A DNA stretch of 64,000 nucleotides from a bacterium (GCA_030426085.1 JAUHYW010000015.1:62001-126000); one strand, 5' to 3'; positions 54,869 to 63,782 are shown, counted from the first letter of the stretch. Numbers and translations: made by a program. The notes: generated by a model not told the origin, from the sequence alone.

Positions 54869-55815
54869 CCGAGTTCATCCAGTATCTGGTCTCGGGGGTG
54901 GCGCTGGGCGGGGTCTACGCCCTGGTGGCGCTCGGCTTCGTGGTCATCTACCGGGCCAGCCAGGTGTTCAACTTCGCCCACGGCGAGCTGCTGGCGTTCG
55001 GGGCGCTGTCGATGGTGTGGATGACCGCGCCCGCGGTCAGCGAAGAGGACATGCTGTCCATCGGCGCGCCCGAGGTGAGCGGGCTGGGGCTGCCGTGGTT
55101 CGCCGCGCTGCCCATCGCGCTGGCGGCGACGGGCGTCCTGGCGGCGCTGGTCGAGCGGGTCGCGCTGCGGCCGCTGGTCGGGCGGCCGGTGTTCGTGTCG
55201 ATCATCATCACGCTGTTCATCGGGGCCCTGCTGCGCACGGCGATGATCCTGATCTATGGGGCCGGGGGCATGCCGCTGGCCACGCCGTGGGATCCGATGG
55301 GGTCGTTCCAGATCGGCGACGCGGTGCTGGGCTACACCTCGGCGGCCATCATCGGGGCCTCGGCGGTGGCGCTGCTGGCGTTCTTCGCGCTGCTGCGCTT
55401 CAGCCGGCTGGGCATCGCGATGCGGGCCACGAGCAGCGACCAGGAGACGGCGCTGGCGCTGGGCATCCCGGTGGGGCGGGTGTTCGCCGCGACCTGGATG
55501 ATCGCCGGCGGCTTCGCGGCCCTGGCCGGGGTGTGCGTGGCGGTGCGCGACCCGCAGGTCGACCCCACCACCGGCTTCATCGCGCTGCGGGCCTTCCCCG
55601 CGGTGATCGTCGGCGGCCTGGAGTCGCCCACCGGGGCGGTGCTCGCCGGGCTGCTGCTGGGGGTGGCCGAGGTGATGACCGCCGGCTACCTCAACGACGC
55701 CCTGGGCGATATGGGGCGCAACTTCCACATCGTCATGCCCTACCTGCTGATGATCGCGGTGCTGATCGTGCGGCCCTACGGCCTGCTCGGCCAGCGCAAG
55801 GTGGAGCGGCTGTGA
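54865..55815 (+). CDS. livH: Liv-type ABC permease (LivH-like)
   Basis: A 316-residue inner-membrane permease with eight or so helices. Family features: LVSGVALGGVYALVALGFVVIYRASQVFNFAHGELLAFGA, LVERVALRPLVGRPVF, LRFSRLGIAMRATSSDQETALALGIPV (ATPase coupling loop) and PAVIVGGLESPTGAVLAGLLLGVAE. Forms the translocation pore with LivM. The insertion AVSEEDMLSIGAPEVSGLGLPW after helix 2 is periplasmic. Confidence 0.92.
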   Translation: MTEFIQYLVSGVALGGVYALVALGFVVIYRASQVFNFAHGELLAFGALSMVWMTAPAVSEEDMLSIGAPEVSGLGLPWFAALPIALAATGVLAALVERVALRPLVGRPVFVSIIITLFIGALLRTAMILIYGAGGMPLATPWDPMGSFQIGDAVLGYTSAAIIGASAVALLAFFALLRFSRLGIAMRATSSDQETALALGIPVGRVFAATWMIAGGFAALAGVCVAVRDPQVDPTTGFIALRAFPAVIVGGLESPTGAVLAGLLLGVAEVMTAGYLNDALGDMGRNFHIVMPYLLMIAVLIVRPYGLLGQRKVERL

Positions 55816-55828
55816 AGGGGAGTCGCTG

Positions 55829-56902
55829 ATGCCCACCCGCAAGCTCGTCACCCGCTACGAGGACGACCTCGCGCTCTTCCCCGACCGCTATCACAAGCTG
55901 GGGCTGGTGGCCGGGGTCATCGTCCTGGGGATCTTCCCCTTCGTCGCCGGTTCGTACGGCCTGACCGTGTCCCACAGCGGCCTCATCGCGGTGGTCGGCG
56001 CCATCGGCATGATGATCCTCACCGGCTTCGCCGGGCAGGTGAGCCTGGGGCACGCGGCCTTCCTCGCGCTGGGGGCCTACACCGTGGCCATCCTCGGGGG
56101 CACCTTCGGCTGGCCGTTCTGGCTGGCGCTGCCGGTGGGCGGGCTGGTGGCGGCCGGCATCGGGTTGATGGTGGGCCCGTTCGCCCTGCGCCTGGAGGGC
56201 CTGTATCTGGCGATCGTGACGGTGGGGCTGCTGTTCCTCGTCGATCACCTGCTGCGCAACGGCCTCGACATCGCCTACGGCAAGGACTACCTCACCGTGC
56301 CGATGCACACCTGGTTCGCGGTGGACGATCCGTCGGGGCTGGGCACTTTCCGCGACGACGGGGCGCTGAGCGGGGCCCAGAAGCTGTACTTCTTCTTCCT
56401 CGCGCTGGCCGGGGGCGCCGCCTGGGTCAGCAAGAACATCCAGCGCAGCCGCACCGGCCGGGCGATGATGGCGGTGCGCGACCGTGATCTGGCCGCCGAG
56501 GTGCTCGGCGTCGACGCCGCCCGGACCAAGTTCGTGGCCTTCGGCATCTCGTCGTTCTTCGCCGGCATCGCCGGCGGCATGTACGCCTTCGCCCACCCGG
56601 TCATCACGCTCGAGCCGTTCGGCCTGACGATGAGCGTGGGCTACATCGCGATGGTCGTGCTCGGCGGCGCGGGCACCACCTTCGGCGCGGTGTGGGGCGC
56701 CCTGGCCTTCGTGCTGCTGCTGCCGCTGTGCGAGCTGGCCGGCGAGGCGCTGCCCTTCCCCGACACCTTCAGCAGCGAGAACCGGGCGGTGCTGTTGTTC
56801 TACCCGGCGCTGTGCCTGTTCCTGGTGTTCGAGCCGCTGGGCATCCTCGGCATCTGGCTGCGCATCAAGCGCTACTTCATGGCGTGGCCCTTCCGCTACT
56901 GA
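55829..56902 (+). CDS. livM: Liv-type ABC permease (LivM-like)
   Basis: A 357-residue partner permease: LIAVVGAIGMMILTGFAGQVSLGHAAFLALGAYTVAIL, RSRTGRAMMAVRDRDLAAEVLGVDAARTKFVAFGISSFFAGIAGGMYAF, MVVLGGAGTTFGAVWGA, and a C-terminal FEPLGILGIWLRIKRYF. ATG 55829 has AAGGGGAG upstream, 13 bases after livH. Last gene of the Liv operon. Confidence 0.92.
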   Translation: MPTRKLVTRYEDDLALFPDRYHKLGLVAGVIVLGIFPFVAGSYGLTVSHSGLIAVVGAIGMMILTGFAGQVSLGHAAFLALGAYTVAILGGTFGWPFWLALPVGGLVAAGIGLMVGPFALRLEGLYLAIVTVGLLFLVDHLLRNGLDIAYGKDYLTVPMHTWFAVDDPSGLGTFRDDGALSGAQKLYFFFLALAGGAAWVSKNIQRSRTGRAMMAVRDRDLAAEVLGVDAARTKFVAFGISSFFAGIAGGMYAFAHPVITLEPFGLTMSVGYIAMVVLGGAGTTFGAVWGALAFVLLLPLCELAGEALPFPDTFSSENRAVLLFYPALCLFLVFEPLGILGIWLRIKRYFMAWPFRY

Positions 56903-56958
56903 GCCGGGGGCGATGCGGCCGCATCCCCCGCCGGGCGCTGTGGTAACGTACGCCCCGC

Positions 56959-57534
56959 ATGCCCGTACCGCCCCCCGAAGAGGTGCAGCGACTGGCCGAC
57001 GCGATGGGCCGCTACGCCGACGGCGACGCGCGCGCGTTCGTGACGGTCTACGAGGCCCTCTGCCCGGTGGTGCAGCGCTGCATGCGGCGCTGGATCAACG
57101 ACCCGGCGCTCGCCGAGGACCTCGTGCAGGAGACCTTCCTGCGGGTGCACCGGGCGCGGGATCGCTATCGCCCGGGGGCCCCGGTGGGGCCGTGGGTCAT
57201 CACCATCGCCCGCCGGCTGAGCATCGACGCCCACCGGCGGCGGGGTTCGAACCGGGTGCTGCTGACCCGCGAGGGCCAGGTGCCCGAGGTGGGGGTCGCC
57301 CCGCCGGAGCCGGTCGATGACGTCAACGCGCTCATCGCCGAGGTCCGGGCGGCGATCGCCGAGCTGCCCCCCAGCCTGCGGCCGGTGGTGCAGATGCACA
57401 AGCTCGAGGGGCGCCCGATGGCCGAGGTGGCCGAGGCGCTCGGCATCAAGGAGGGCGCCGCCCGGGTGCGGGCCCACCGCGGCTACAAGCGACTGCGGGC
57501 CAGCCTGGCCCGGGTCTTTTCGAAGGAGAGCTGA
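56959..57534 (+). CDS. ECF-type RNA polymerase sigma factor
   Basis: A 191-residue sigma-70-family factor. Region 2 has DPALAEDLVQETFLRVHRARDRYRPGAPVGPWVITIARRLSIDAHRRR; region 4 has ELPPSLRPVVQMHKLEGRPMAEVAEALGIKEGAARVRAHRGYKRLRASL, a helix-turn-helix that reads the -35 element. The next gene encodes a six-helix protein of the kind that serves as its membrane anti-sigma, so activation probably follows an envelope signal. Confidence 0.9.
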   Translation: MPVPPPEEVQRLADAMGRYADGDARAFVTVYEALCPVVQRCMRRWINDPALAEDLVQETFLRVHRARDRYRPGAPVGPWVITIARRLSIDAHRRRGSNRVLLTREGQVPEVGVAPPEPVDDVNALIAEVRAAIAELPPSLRPVVQMHKLEGRPMAEVAEALGIKEGAARVRAHRGYKRLRASLARVFSKES

Positions 57535-57539
57535 CGCCG

Positions 57540-58187
57540 GTGTCGTCCGCCGCGCCCCACGACCTGCCCCCGCCGCCCGCCGCCCTGCTCGACGAGGTGC
57601 AGCGGGACTGCGACGCCCTGGCTCGGGCCCGTCGGCGCCGGCTGGGCGCGTTCGCCGCGCTGGCGCTGGGGCTGGTGCTGGGCTTCGGCGCGCTCATCGG
57701 CTGGCGGGAGGGCGGCTTCGTCGGGCCCGGCTGCGGCTCGCCGATGCACACCGTCATCCTGGCCGGCTTCGCGGTCGGCGGCCTGGGGCTGGTCGCGCTG
57801 GCGTTCGGTCTGGCCCTGCCCGCCGGCCGGGCCCTGCGCCCGCTGCCGTTCCTCGGGCTGGGGCTGGGGCTGGCCGGGCTGGGCGGCATCGCCGCGATCT
57901 ACGGCGAGCCGGCCACCGGGCACGGGGGCCTGCCCTGCCTGACGACCGGCGGGCTGACCGCGCTGGGGCTGGTCGGGCTGGCGCTGGTGCTCGGGCGGCG
58001 GGTCATCCGGCGCCACGCGCCGAGCGCGGGCCTGTTCGGGGTCGGGGTCGGCCTGCTGGCCCTCATCCCGCTGAGCATGGCCTGCCACGACGCCTCGATG
58101 ACCCACCTCATGATCTGGCACGGCCTGATCCCGGCCGCCGGCGGCGTGATCGGCGTCGCCCTGTGGCGCATCATCCGGCCCGGGTGA
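57540..58187 (+). CDS. NrsF-like six-helix membrane anti-sigma candidate
   Basis: A 215-residue protein with an N-terminal cytoplasmic helix (LLDEVQRDCDALARARRRR) and six membrane helices (about 36-54, 69-91, 96-119, 136-153, 162-178, 188-208). Conserved-looking Cys/His sit at the helix ends (GPGCGSPMH, GLPCLTTG, MACHDASMTHLMIWHGLIP), as in NrsF (DUF1109) anti-sigma proteins encoded next to ECF sigma factors. The similarity is in topology and these patches, so the call is tentative. GTG 57540 follows the sigma stop by 5 bases. Confidence 0.65.
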   Translation: MSSAAPHDLPPPPAALLDEVQRDCDALARARRRRLGAFAALALGLVLGFGALIGWREGGFVGPGCGSPMHTVILAGFAVGGLGLVALAFGLALPAGRALRPLPFLGLGLGLAGLGGIAAIYGEPATGHGGLPCLTTGGLTALGLVGLALVLGRRVIRRHAPSAGLFGVGVGLLALIPLSMACHDASMTHLMIWHGLIPAAGGVIGVALWRIIRPG

Positions 58188-58191
58188 GCCG

Positions 58192-59379
58192 ATGACCCAC
58201 CCGACCCACGCCGTCTGGTGCGAGGTCGACGCCGACGCGCTGGCCCACAACGTGCGCACCTTCCGCCGGCTCGTCGGGCCCGACGTGCGGCTGTGCCCCG
58301 CGGTGAAGGGCGGGGCCTACGGGCACGGCCTGATCCCGGCCGCCCGGGCGTTCCTCGCCGGGGGCGCCGACGGGCTGTGCATCCACCAGATCGACGAGGC
58401 CCGCCGGCTGCGGGCGGCGGGCGTCGACGCCCCGCTTCACCAGGTGGGCCCGGTCCTGCTCGACGAGCTGGCCGAGGTCGAGCCGCTGGGCGTGCAGCCG
58501 GTGGTCTACAACGTCGAGACCGTCGAGCGGCTGGCGAGCCTGGGGGCGAAGGCCAGGCTGCACCTCAAGGTGGAGACCGGCAACCACCGCCAGGGCCTCG
58601 AGCTGCCGGCGGCGCTGGCCCTCGCCGACCGCATCCGCGCGACGCCGGGGCTCGAGCTGGTCGGGGTGTCGAGCCACTTCGCCAACATCGAGGACACCAC
58701 CGACCACCGCTACGCCCGGCAGCAGCTCGCCCGCTTCGAAGAGGCCGTCGCCGCGCTGCGGGCCGCCGGGCACCCGGTCCCCGTGCGCCACCTGTCGAAC
58801 TCGGCCGCCGCGCTGCTGTGGCCCGACCAGGGCTTCGAGATGGTGCGGCTGGGCGTCGCCGGCTACGGCCTGTGGCCCTCGAAGGAGACCCGGGTCGCCG
58901 CCGCGCTCGCCGGCCGGGGGCGCATCGAGCTGCGCCCGGCGCTGGCCTGGAAGGCCCGGGTGGCCCAGATCAAGACCGTGCCCGAGGGCGCGTTCGTCGG
59001 CTACGGCTGCACCTTCATGACCACCCACGAGACCCGGCTGGCCATCCTGCCGGTGGGCTATTACGACGGCTACGACCGGGGGCTTTCGAACCTGGCCCAC
59101 GTGCTCGTCCGCGGCCGCCGGGCGCCGGTGCGGGGGCGGGTGTGCATGAACATCGTCATGGTCGACGTGACCGACGTGCCCGACGTCGCCCTCGAAGACG
59201 AGGCGGTGCTGCTCGGGGCCCAGGGCGACGACCGGATCAGCGCCGAGCAGCTCGCCGGGTGGGCCGGCACCATCAACTACGAGATCGTGACCCGCATCGG
59301 GGGCCACGTCCCCCGGATCACCGTGCGCGGCGGGGCGAAGCCGGCCGCCGACGATCCGCTCTACCGCCGCCCCCGCTGA
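58192..59379 (+). CDS. alr: Alanine racemase
   Basis: A 395-residue PLP enzyme converting L- to D-alanine for peptidoglycan. PLP lysine Lys39 in CPAVKGGAYGHG, LKVETGNHRQG, VGVSSHFANIEDT, HLSNSAAALLWP, the opposite catalytic Tyr271 in VGYGCTF, PVGYYDGYDRG, and CMNIVMVDVTDVP. The usual 'VVKADAYGHG' is 'AVKGGAYGHG' here, and the protein is slightly longer than average; otherwise it looks functional. Ends with a 19-base convergent overlap with the next gene. Confidence 0.93.
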   Translation: MTHPTHAVWCEVDADALAHNVRTFRRLVGPDVRLCPAVKGGAYGHGLIPAARAFLAGGADGLCIHQIDEARRLRAAGVDAPLHQVGPVLLDELAEVEPLGVQPVVYNVETVERLASLGAKARLHLKVETGNHRQGLELPAALALADRIRATPGLELVGVSSHFANIEDTTDHRYARQQLARFEEAVAALRAAGHPVPVRHLSNSAAALLWPDQGFEMVRLGVAGYGLWPSKETRVAAALAGRGRIELRPALAWKARVAQIKTVPEGAFVGYGCTFMTTHETRLAILPVGYYDGYDRGLSNLAHVLVRGRRAPVRGRVCMNIVMVDVTDVPDVALEDEAVLLGAQGDDRISAEQLAGWAGTINYEIVTRIGGHVPRITVRGGAKPAADDPLYRRPR

Positions 59380-60137
59380 GCCCGCCGGGCCACCCGCATC
59401 CGGGGCCCCGGCTTGCGGGTCGCCGCGCCCAGCGTCAGCAGGAAGAGATACGCCGGCACCAGCACCGACAGCACCGCCGGCAGGTTCAGCCCGGCCCGGA
59501 CCCCGGTGTCGAGGAAGTGGATCGGGGTGTTGTCCGGCAGCCGCATGTGATCGCGATACAGCGGCAGGAACGCCCCCTCGGTGCGCCCGTCGGGCCCGGT
59601 CTGCACCGTGCTCACGTCGGCCCGCAGCCGCCCGCTCACCCGCACCGGCGTCGCCGGCGGGGTGCGGTCGACGATGATCAGCAGCCGCCCCTCGTAGGCG
59701 TCGAGCGGCACCAGGAAGCGCTCTCCGTCGGGCCCGCCCAGCCGATACAGCGCCTCGAGCTGCGGCTTGCCCTCGGCGATGAAGAACCCCGAGTCGGGTG
59801 GATCGGAGTCGGTGATCAGCGTCGCGGGGGTCAGCTCGGTGTAGCCCTGGAGCGCCTGCACGACGGCCCAGGTCAGCCCGCCGAGGGTGCCCAGGGCGAA
59901 GACCGCCAGCAGCCCCGCCTTGCCCCGCCGGCTCAGCGTGGCCCGGCTGCGGGCGTGGCGATCGGTCGGCGGCGTCAGCCGGATGTGGCGGGCGAGGTAC
60001 GCCGCCGCCGCCGCGACGAGGCCCAGCCACACCGCCTCGGCCCGCAGCGGCCCGCTGCCGTACAGCCGCACCGCGATCCAGATCCCCCCGCCGACGGCGA
60101 GGGCCAGGATCAACCAGAGCAGGGTCGAGCGACGCAC
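59361..60137 (-). CDS. Hypothetical membrane protein
   Basis: A 258-residue protein with helices at about 5-23, 34-50, 76-94 and a last one about 218-238, and a 120-residue extracytoplasmic domain between the third and fourth (AYEGRLLIIVDRTPPATPVRVSGRLRADVSTV...). The layout resembles unnamed membrane proteins with an OB-like loop domain; I recognise no family. GTG 60137 is the only sensible start. It overlaps the alr 3' end by 19 bases and is divergent from the lipoyl-PurE gene (70-base gap). Confidence 0.6.
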   Translation of the reverse strand: MRRSTLLWLILALAVGGGIWIAVRLYGSGPLRAEAVWLGLVAAAAAYLARHIRLTPPTDRHARSRATLSRRGKAGLLAVFALGTLGGLTWAVVQALQGYTELTPATLITDSDPPDSGFFIAEGKPQLEALYRLGGPDGERFLVPLDAYEGRLLIIVDRTPPATPVRVSGRLRADVSTVQTGPDGRTEGAFLPLYRDHMRLPDNTPIHFLDTGVRAGLNLPAVLSVLVPAYLFLLTLGAATRKPGPRMRVARRAQRGRR

Positions 60138-60207
60138 GGCTCGATGATGGATCAAGAACGGCGAGCATGCTATTTGCCCCCGAACCTCATCGACCGCGAG
60201 GCAACCC

Positions 60208-61053
60208 ATGGCCGTCGACGTGCTCGTGCCGCCTCTGGGCGACGGGGTGACCCACGGCACCCTGATCCGCTGGCTCAAGGCACCCGGCGAGCGGGTCGAA
60301 GCCGACGAGCCGCTCTTCGAGATCTCGGCCGACAAGGTCGACGCCGAGGTGCCCGCGCCGACCTCGGGGGTGCTCGTCGAGCACGTCCGCCACCCGGGGG
60401 ACGAGGTGCGGGTCGGCTCGCTCGTCGCCCGCATCGGCACCCGCGACGAGTGGGTCCAGCTCGAGCCGCCGGCCCTGCGCCCCTCGCACAGCCTCGCCGA
60501 GCAGTCGCTGCTCGGGGCGACCCTGCACAGCAACCCCCCGGCGTTCCTCGACGAGCTCGACGACCGCCCGCTCGGCGCCGCCCGCCCCCCGCGCAGCCGG
60601 GTGGCGGTGGTCGCCGAGAGCGCCCGGGACGAGCCGCTCGTCGAGGCCGCCGTCGCCGAGCTCGAGCGCATGGGGCTGGCCTACGAGCGCCAGCGGCTGC
60701 GCATCGGCCGGGCCGACCGGCTGCGGGAGTTCGCCCGGGGCGCGCCCGAGCGGGCGGTGCGGGCGGTGATCGTCTGCGGCGGATCGGGCGGCCACCTCGC
60801 CGCGGTCGTCGCCGCCGAGTCGCCGCTGCCGGTGATCGCGGTGCCCCGGGCCGACGAGGCCGGGGGGCTGGCCGGCCTGCTCGGCGCGGCCCACGTACCC
60901 GGCGGGCTGGCGGTGGCCACCGTGGCCCCCGGCGACCGCGGCGCCCGGCAGGCGGCGATCGTCGTCGCCCGGTTCGTCGCCGCCTTCGACCCCCACTCGG
61001 TGAGCCCGCTGACCGGCGACCCCAGCGGCGGGTTCTCCGGCGAGCTGTTCTGA
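60208..61053 (+). CDS. Lipoyl-domain/PurE-like fusion protein
   Basis: A 281-residue two-domain protein. Residues 1-80 are a lipoyl/biotinyl domain of the 2-oxoacid-dehydrogenase E2 type: VLVPPLGDGVTHGTLIRWL, FEISADKVDAEVPAPTSG with the modifiable Lys43, and GDEVRVGSLVARIG. A 45-residue linker leads to a PurE-like (AIR carboxylase) fold at about 130-262: RVAVVAESARDEPLVEAAVAELE, VRAVIVCGGSGGHLAAVVAAESPLPVIAVP, and GGLAVATVAPGDRGARQAA, matching PurE's VPVATVAIGxxGAxNAA. The PurE His45 (SAHR) motif is replaced by IGRAD, but His196 of the GGxxHL segment is kept. No E2 core or E3-binding domain. Overlaps the CPBP gene by 1 base. Confidence 0.82.
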   Translation: MAVDVLVPPLGDGVTHGTLIRWLKAPGERVEADEPLFEISADKVDAEVPAPTSGVLVEHVRHPGDEVRVGSLVARIGTRDEWVQLEPPALRPSHSLAEQSLLGATLHSNPPAFLDELDDRPLGAARPPRSRVAVVAESARDEPLVEAAVAELERMGLAYERQRLRIGRADRLREFARGAPERAVRAVIVCGGSGGHLAAVVAAESPLPVIAVPRADEAGGLAGLLGAAHVPGGLAVATVAPGDRGARQAAIVVARFVAAFDPHSVSPLTGDPSGGFSGELF

Positions 61054-61895
61054 TGCGACTGCCCGGCCCGCTCGGGGCCCTGTACCGGGCCATCGCCCCC
61101 GAAAAGACCGAGGGGCCGCCCGTCGGCCGCTTCGAGGTCGGCCTGATCCTGATCATCGCCGCCGGCCTGACGCTGGCGCAGTTCCTCGGCTCGGAGCCGG
61201 CCTTCCTCGACCTCTTCGGCGACCGCCTGCGGGACGCCGCCGCCGAGCGGATGACCGCCGCCGGCGACCCGCTCGGGGCCGAGCTGGCCCACGCCACCGA
61301 CCACCCGCTCTACCGCTTCGCCAACCTCGCGTGGTGGGTCTTCTGCTGCGTGGCGGGCTACATGCTGCTGCCGATGATCTGGCTCGCGCTCAACGGCCGC
61401 TCGATCATCGACACCGGCTACCTGCGGATCGGCGGCTTCACCCGCCACCTGGGGCTCTACGGCGTCCTCTTCGCGCTGGTGATGGTGGCGGTCGTCGGGG
61501 CCTCGTTCATGCCGGCCAACCAGCAGATCTATCCCTTCTACCGCCTCGCCGGCCGGAGCTGGGCCGACCTCATCGCCTGGGAGCTGATCTACGGCTTGCA
61601 GTTCGTGGCGCTCGAGTTCCTCTTCCGGGGGGTCATGCTCGAGGGCCTGCGCCGCTGGCTGGGGCACGGGGCCATCCTGGTGATGCTGCTGCCCTACTGC
61701 ATGCTGCACTTCGGCAAGACCGCCACCGAGAGCATGGCCGCGCTCGTCGCCGGCCTCGCGCTCGGCTCGCTGGCGATGAAGTACCGCTCGATCTGGGGCG
61801 GGGCGCTGCTGCACTGGAGCATCGCCCTCGGCATGGACGTGCTCAGCCTCGTGCACCAGGGCAAGCTGCCGACCCGGTGGTGGCCCGACCTCTGA
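61053..61895 (+). CDS. CPBP-family intramembrane metalloprotease-like protein
   Basis: A 280-residue membrane protein with six or so helices and the Abi/CAAX-protease motifs: motif 1 FVALEFLFRGVMLEGLRRWL (EFxxxRG, where many members have EExxxR), motif 2 MLHFGKTATESMAALVAGLALG, and motif 3 ALLHWSIALGMDVL. The first Glu of the usual EE pair is Leu/Ala here, but the metal ligands Glu, His, His can be found. ATG 61053 overlaps the lipoyl-PurE stop (TGATG), so the two are co-translated. Partner substrates unknown. Confidence 0.85.
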   Translation: MRLPGPLGALYRAIAPEKTEGPPVGRFEVGLILIIAAGLTLAQFLGSEPAFLDLFGDRLRDAAAERMTAAGDPLGAELAHATDHPLYRFANLAWWVFCCVAGYMLLPMIWLALNGRSIIDTGYLRIGGFTRHLGLYGVLFALVMVAVVGASFMPANQQIYPFYRLAGRSWADLIAWELIYGLQFVALEFLFRGVMLEGLRRWLGHGAILVMLLPYCMLHFGKTATESMAALVAGLALGSLAMKYRSIWGGALLHWSIALGMDVLSLVHQGKLPTRWWPDL

Positions 61896-61908
61896 CCGAC
61901 GCCTCCGC

Positions 61909-63114
61909 TCAGCGGGCGGTGGTGCGCAGCCCCTCCTCGGGGAACGGCACGCCCAGCAGGTGGGCCCGGGCCTCGCCCGCCAGGAAGCACGAGCCGGCCA
62001 CCAGCGTGACCCGATCCCGCGGCCGCCGGTCGAGCGCCGCCGCCACCCCGTCACCCACCGTCAGCCGCCCGGCGGGCACAGCCCCTTCGAACAGCGGGGC
62101 CAGCGCCGCCGCCTCGGCCCGCCGCCGATAGTCCGGCGTCACCAGCTCCACCGAGGCCACCCGGGGCCCCAACGCCGCCGCGATCGGCCCCAGATCCTTG
62201 CCCGCCATGCCGCCGAAGATCAGGTGCAGCGGCCCCGGCGGCGTCGGCCCGGCCTGCGCCGCGTCGAGCCACGCCGCCAGCGCCGCGCCGGCCGGCGGGT
62301 TGTGGGCGCAGTCGATGATGACGTCCCCGATGCGCTCGGCCCGCCCCGGCCAGCGGACCCCCATCAGGTCGACCGGCCGCGCCGGGCGCCCGATGGCCAC
62401 GGCCAGCGCCAGCGCCAGGCTCGCGTTCGACCGCTGGTGGGCCCCGGGCAGCGGCAGCGGCGGCAGGTCGGCCCGCGGGGCCACCCGCTCGAGGTGCGGC
62501 GCGCAGGCCCGCAGCGCGGGGATCGCCGCGTCGTCGGCCGTCGTCAGCGCCGGCCGCCCCGGGCGGAAGATGGCCCCCTTCTCGGCCGCGATCAGGGGGA
62601 TCGTATCGCCCAGCGCCTTGCAGTGATCGAGCCCCACGCTGACCACCGCCGCGGCCACCGGCTCGCAGGCGTTCGCCGCGTCGAGCCGCCCACCCATGCC
62701 GACCTCCCAGATGGCCACCTCGACCCCGTGATCGGCGAACAGCCGCGCGGCGAGCGCCCACGACGCCTCGAAGAACGAGGCCCGCGCCCGATCGGCGGCG
62801 TCGACCACCGCCGGGCCCGCCGCCATCAACGTATCGAGCGGCACGTCGACCCCGTCCAGCCGGATGCGCTCCCGATAGCTGACCAGGTGCGGCGAGGTGT
62901 ACAGCCCGGTCGAGACCCCCTGCGCCCGCAGCGCCGCCTCGAGGAAGGCGCAGGTGCTGCCCTTGCCGTTGGTGCCCCCGATCACGACCGAGTCGAACGC
63001 CGCCAGCGGGTCGCCCAGCGCCGCGTTCATGCGCCGGGGGCCGTCCAGGCTGCGCTTCTCGCCGAAGCGGGTCAGCGCGAACAGCCGGCTCAGGAAGTCG
63101 CGATAGGCGCTCAT
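61909..63114 (-). CDS. folC: Folylpolyglutamate/dihydrofolate synthase
   Basis: A 401-residue Mur-ligase-family enzyme adding glutamate to folates. P-loop VIGGTNGKGSTCAFLE, GLYTSPHLVSYRERIRLDG, VAIWEVGMGGRLDAANAC, SVGLDHCKALGDTIPLIAAEKGAIFRPG and IIDCAHNPPAG are all FolC hallmarks. ATG 63114 overlaps the stop of the upstream gene by 4 bases. Convergent with the CPBP gene (13 bases apart). Confidence 0.93.
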   Translation of the reverse strand: MSAYRDFLSRLFALTRFGEKRSLDGPRRMNAALGDPLAAFDSVVIGGTNGKGSTCAFLEAALRAQGVSTGLYTSPHLVSYRERIRLDGVDVPLDTLMAAGPAVVDAADRARASFFEASWALAARLFADHGVEVAIWEVGMGGRLDAANACEPVAAAVVSVGLDHCKALGDTIPLIAAEKGAIFRPGRPALTTADDAAIPALRACAPHLERVAPRADLPPLPLPGAHQRSNASLALALAVAIGRPARPVDLMGVRWPGRAERIGDVIIDCAHNPPAGAALAAWLDAAQAGPTPPGPLHLIFGGMAGKDLGPIAAALGPRVASVELVTPDYRRRAEAAALAPLFEGAVPAGRLTVGDGVAAALDRRPRDRVTLVAGSCFLAGEARAHLLGVPFPEEGLRTTAR

Positions 63115-63782
63115 CGGGCGCCCTCGATCCGATCGAGCGCCGCCAGCGCGTGCATCGGCGGGGGCCCCTCCAGGGTGGCCAGGTGGCGCCGCATCCAGAC
63201 GAGGTCCAGCGGGCGGTCGACGTCGTACCACGGGTCGAGCACCGCGAAGTCGCCCCGGGCGGCCAGCGCCGCCAGCGTCGCCGGCAGCACCGCCGGGGTG
63301 CCCCAGGCCAGCCCGGGGGGGAAGGCCGCCCGATCGACCGCCGCCGCCCCCCGCAGCCCGAGCAGCACATAGCCCCCGTCGCAGGCCGGCGCGATCACCG
63401 CCTCGTGGCGCTCGAGCGCGGCGAACGCCCGGTCGACGTGGGACGGGGGCAGCGTCGGCGAGTCGGTGCCCAGGATCACGACCGGCTCACCGCCCGCCCC
63501 CTCGGCGGCGAAGGCGGCCGCCATGCGATCGCCCAGGTCGCCCTCGGGCTGCGCGGCCAGCGCCACCCCGTGCGCCGCGACCAGCTCGCCCCACAGCGGA
63601 TGCTCGAGGTCGCCGGCCCGCCAGACCGTCACCCGCCGCCCGGGGCGCGCGTGGCGGGCGACGACGTCCCTCACGAACGCCGCGTGCAGCGCCGCGGCGT
63701 CGCCCGGCGGCAGCTCGAGCCGGGTCTTGACCCGCCCCGGCGCGGGGGCTTTGGCGAAGATCATCAGGCGCTCGGCGCGCAT
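63111..63782 (-). CDS. DUF2064/TIGR04282 glycosyltransferase-like protein
   Basis: A 223-residue GT-A-fold protein: LMIFAKAPAPGRVKTRL at the start, QPEGDLGDRMAAAF, VVILGTDSPTLPPSHVDRAF, PACDGGYVLLGL and FDVL-like end 'AVLDPWYDVDRPLDL'. Members are annotated as DUF2064 or as arsenosugar-type glycosyltransferases; the acceptor is unknown. ATG 63782 is chosen since the family begins right at this point; the frame stays open to 63872. It is coupled to folC by a 4-base overlap. Confidence 0.85.
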   Translation of the reverse strand: MRAERLMIFAKAPAPGRVKTRLELPPGDAAALHAAFVRDVVARHARPGRRVTVWRAGDLEHPLWGELVAAHGVALAAQPEGDLGDRMAAAFAAEGAGGEPVVILGTDSPTLPPSHVDRAFAALERHEAVIAPACDGGYVLLGLRGAAAVDRAAFPPGLAWGTPAVLPATLAALAARGDFAVLDPWYDVDRPLDLVWMRRHLATLEGPPPMHALAALDRIEGAR

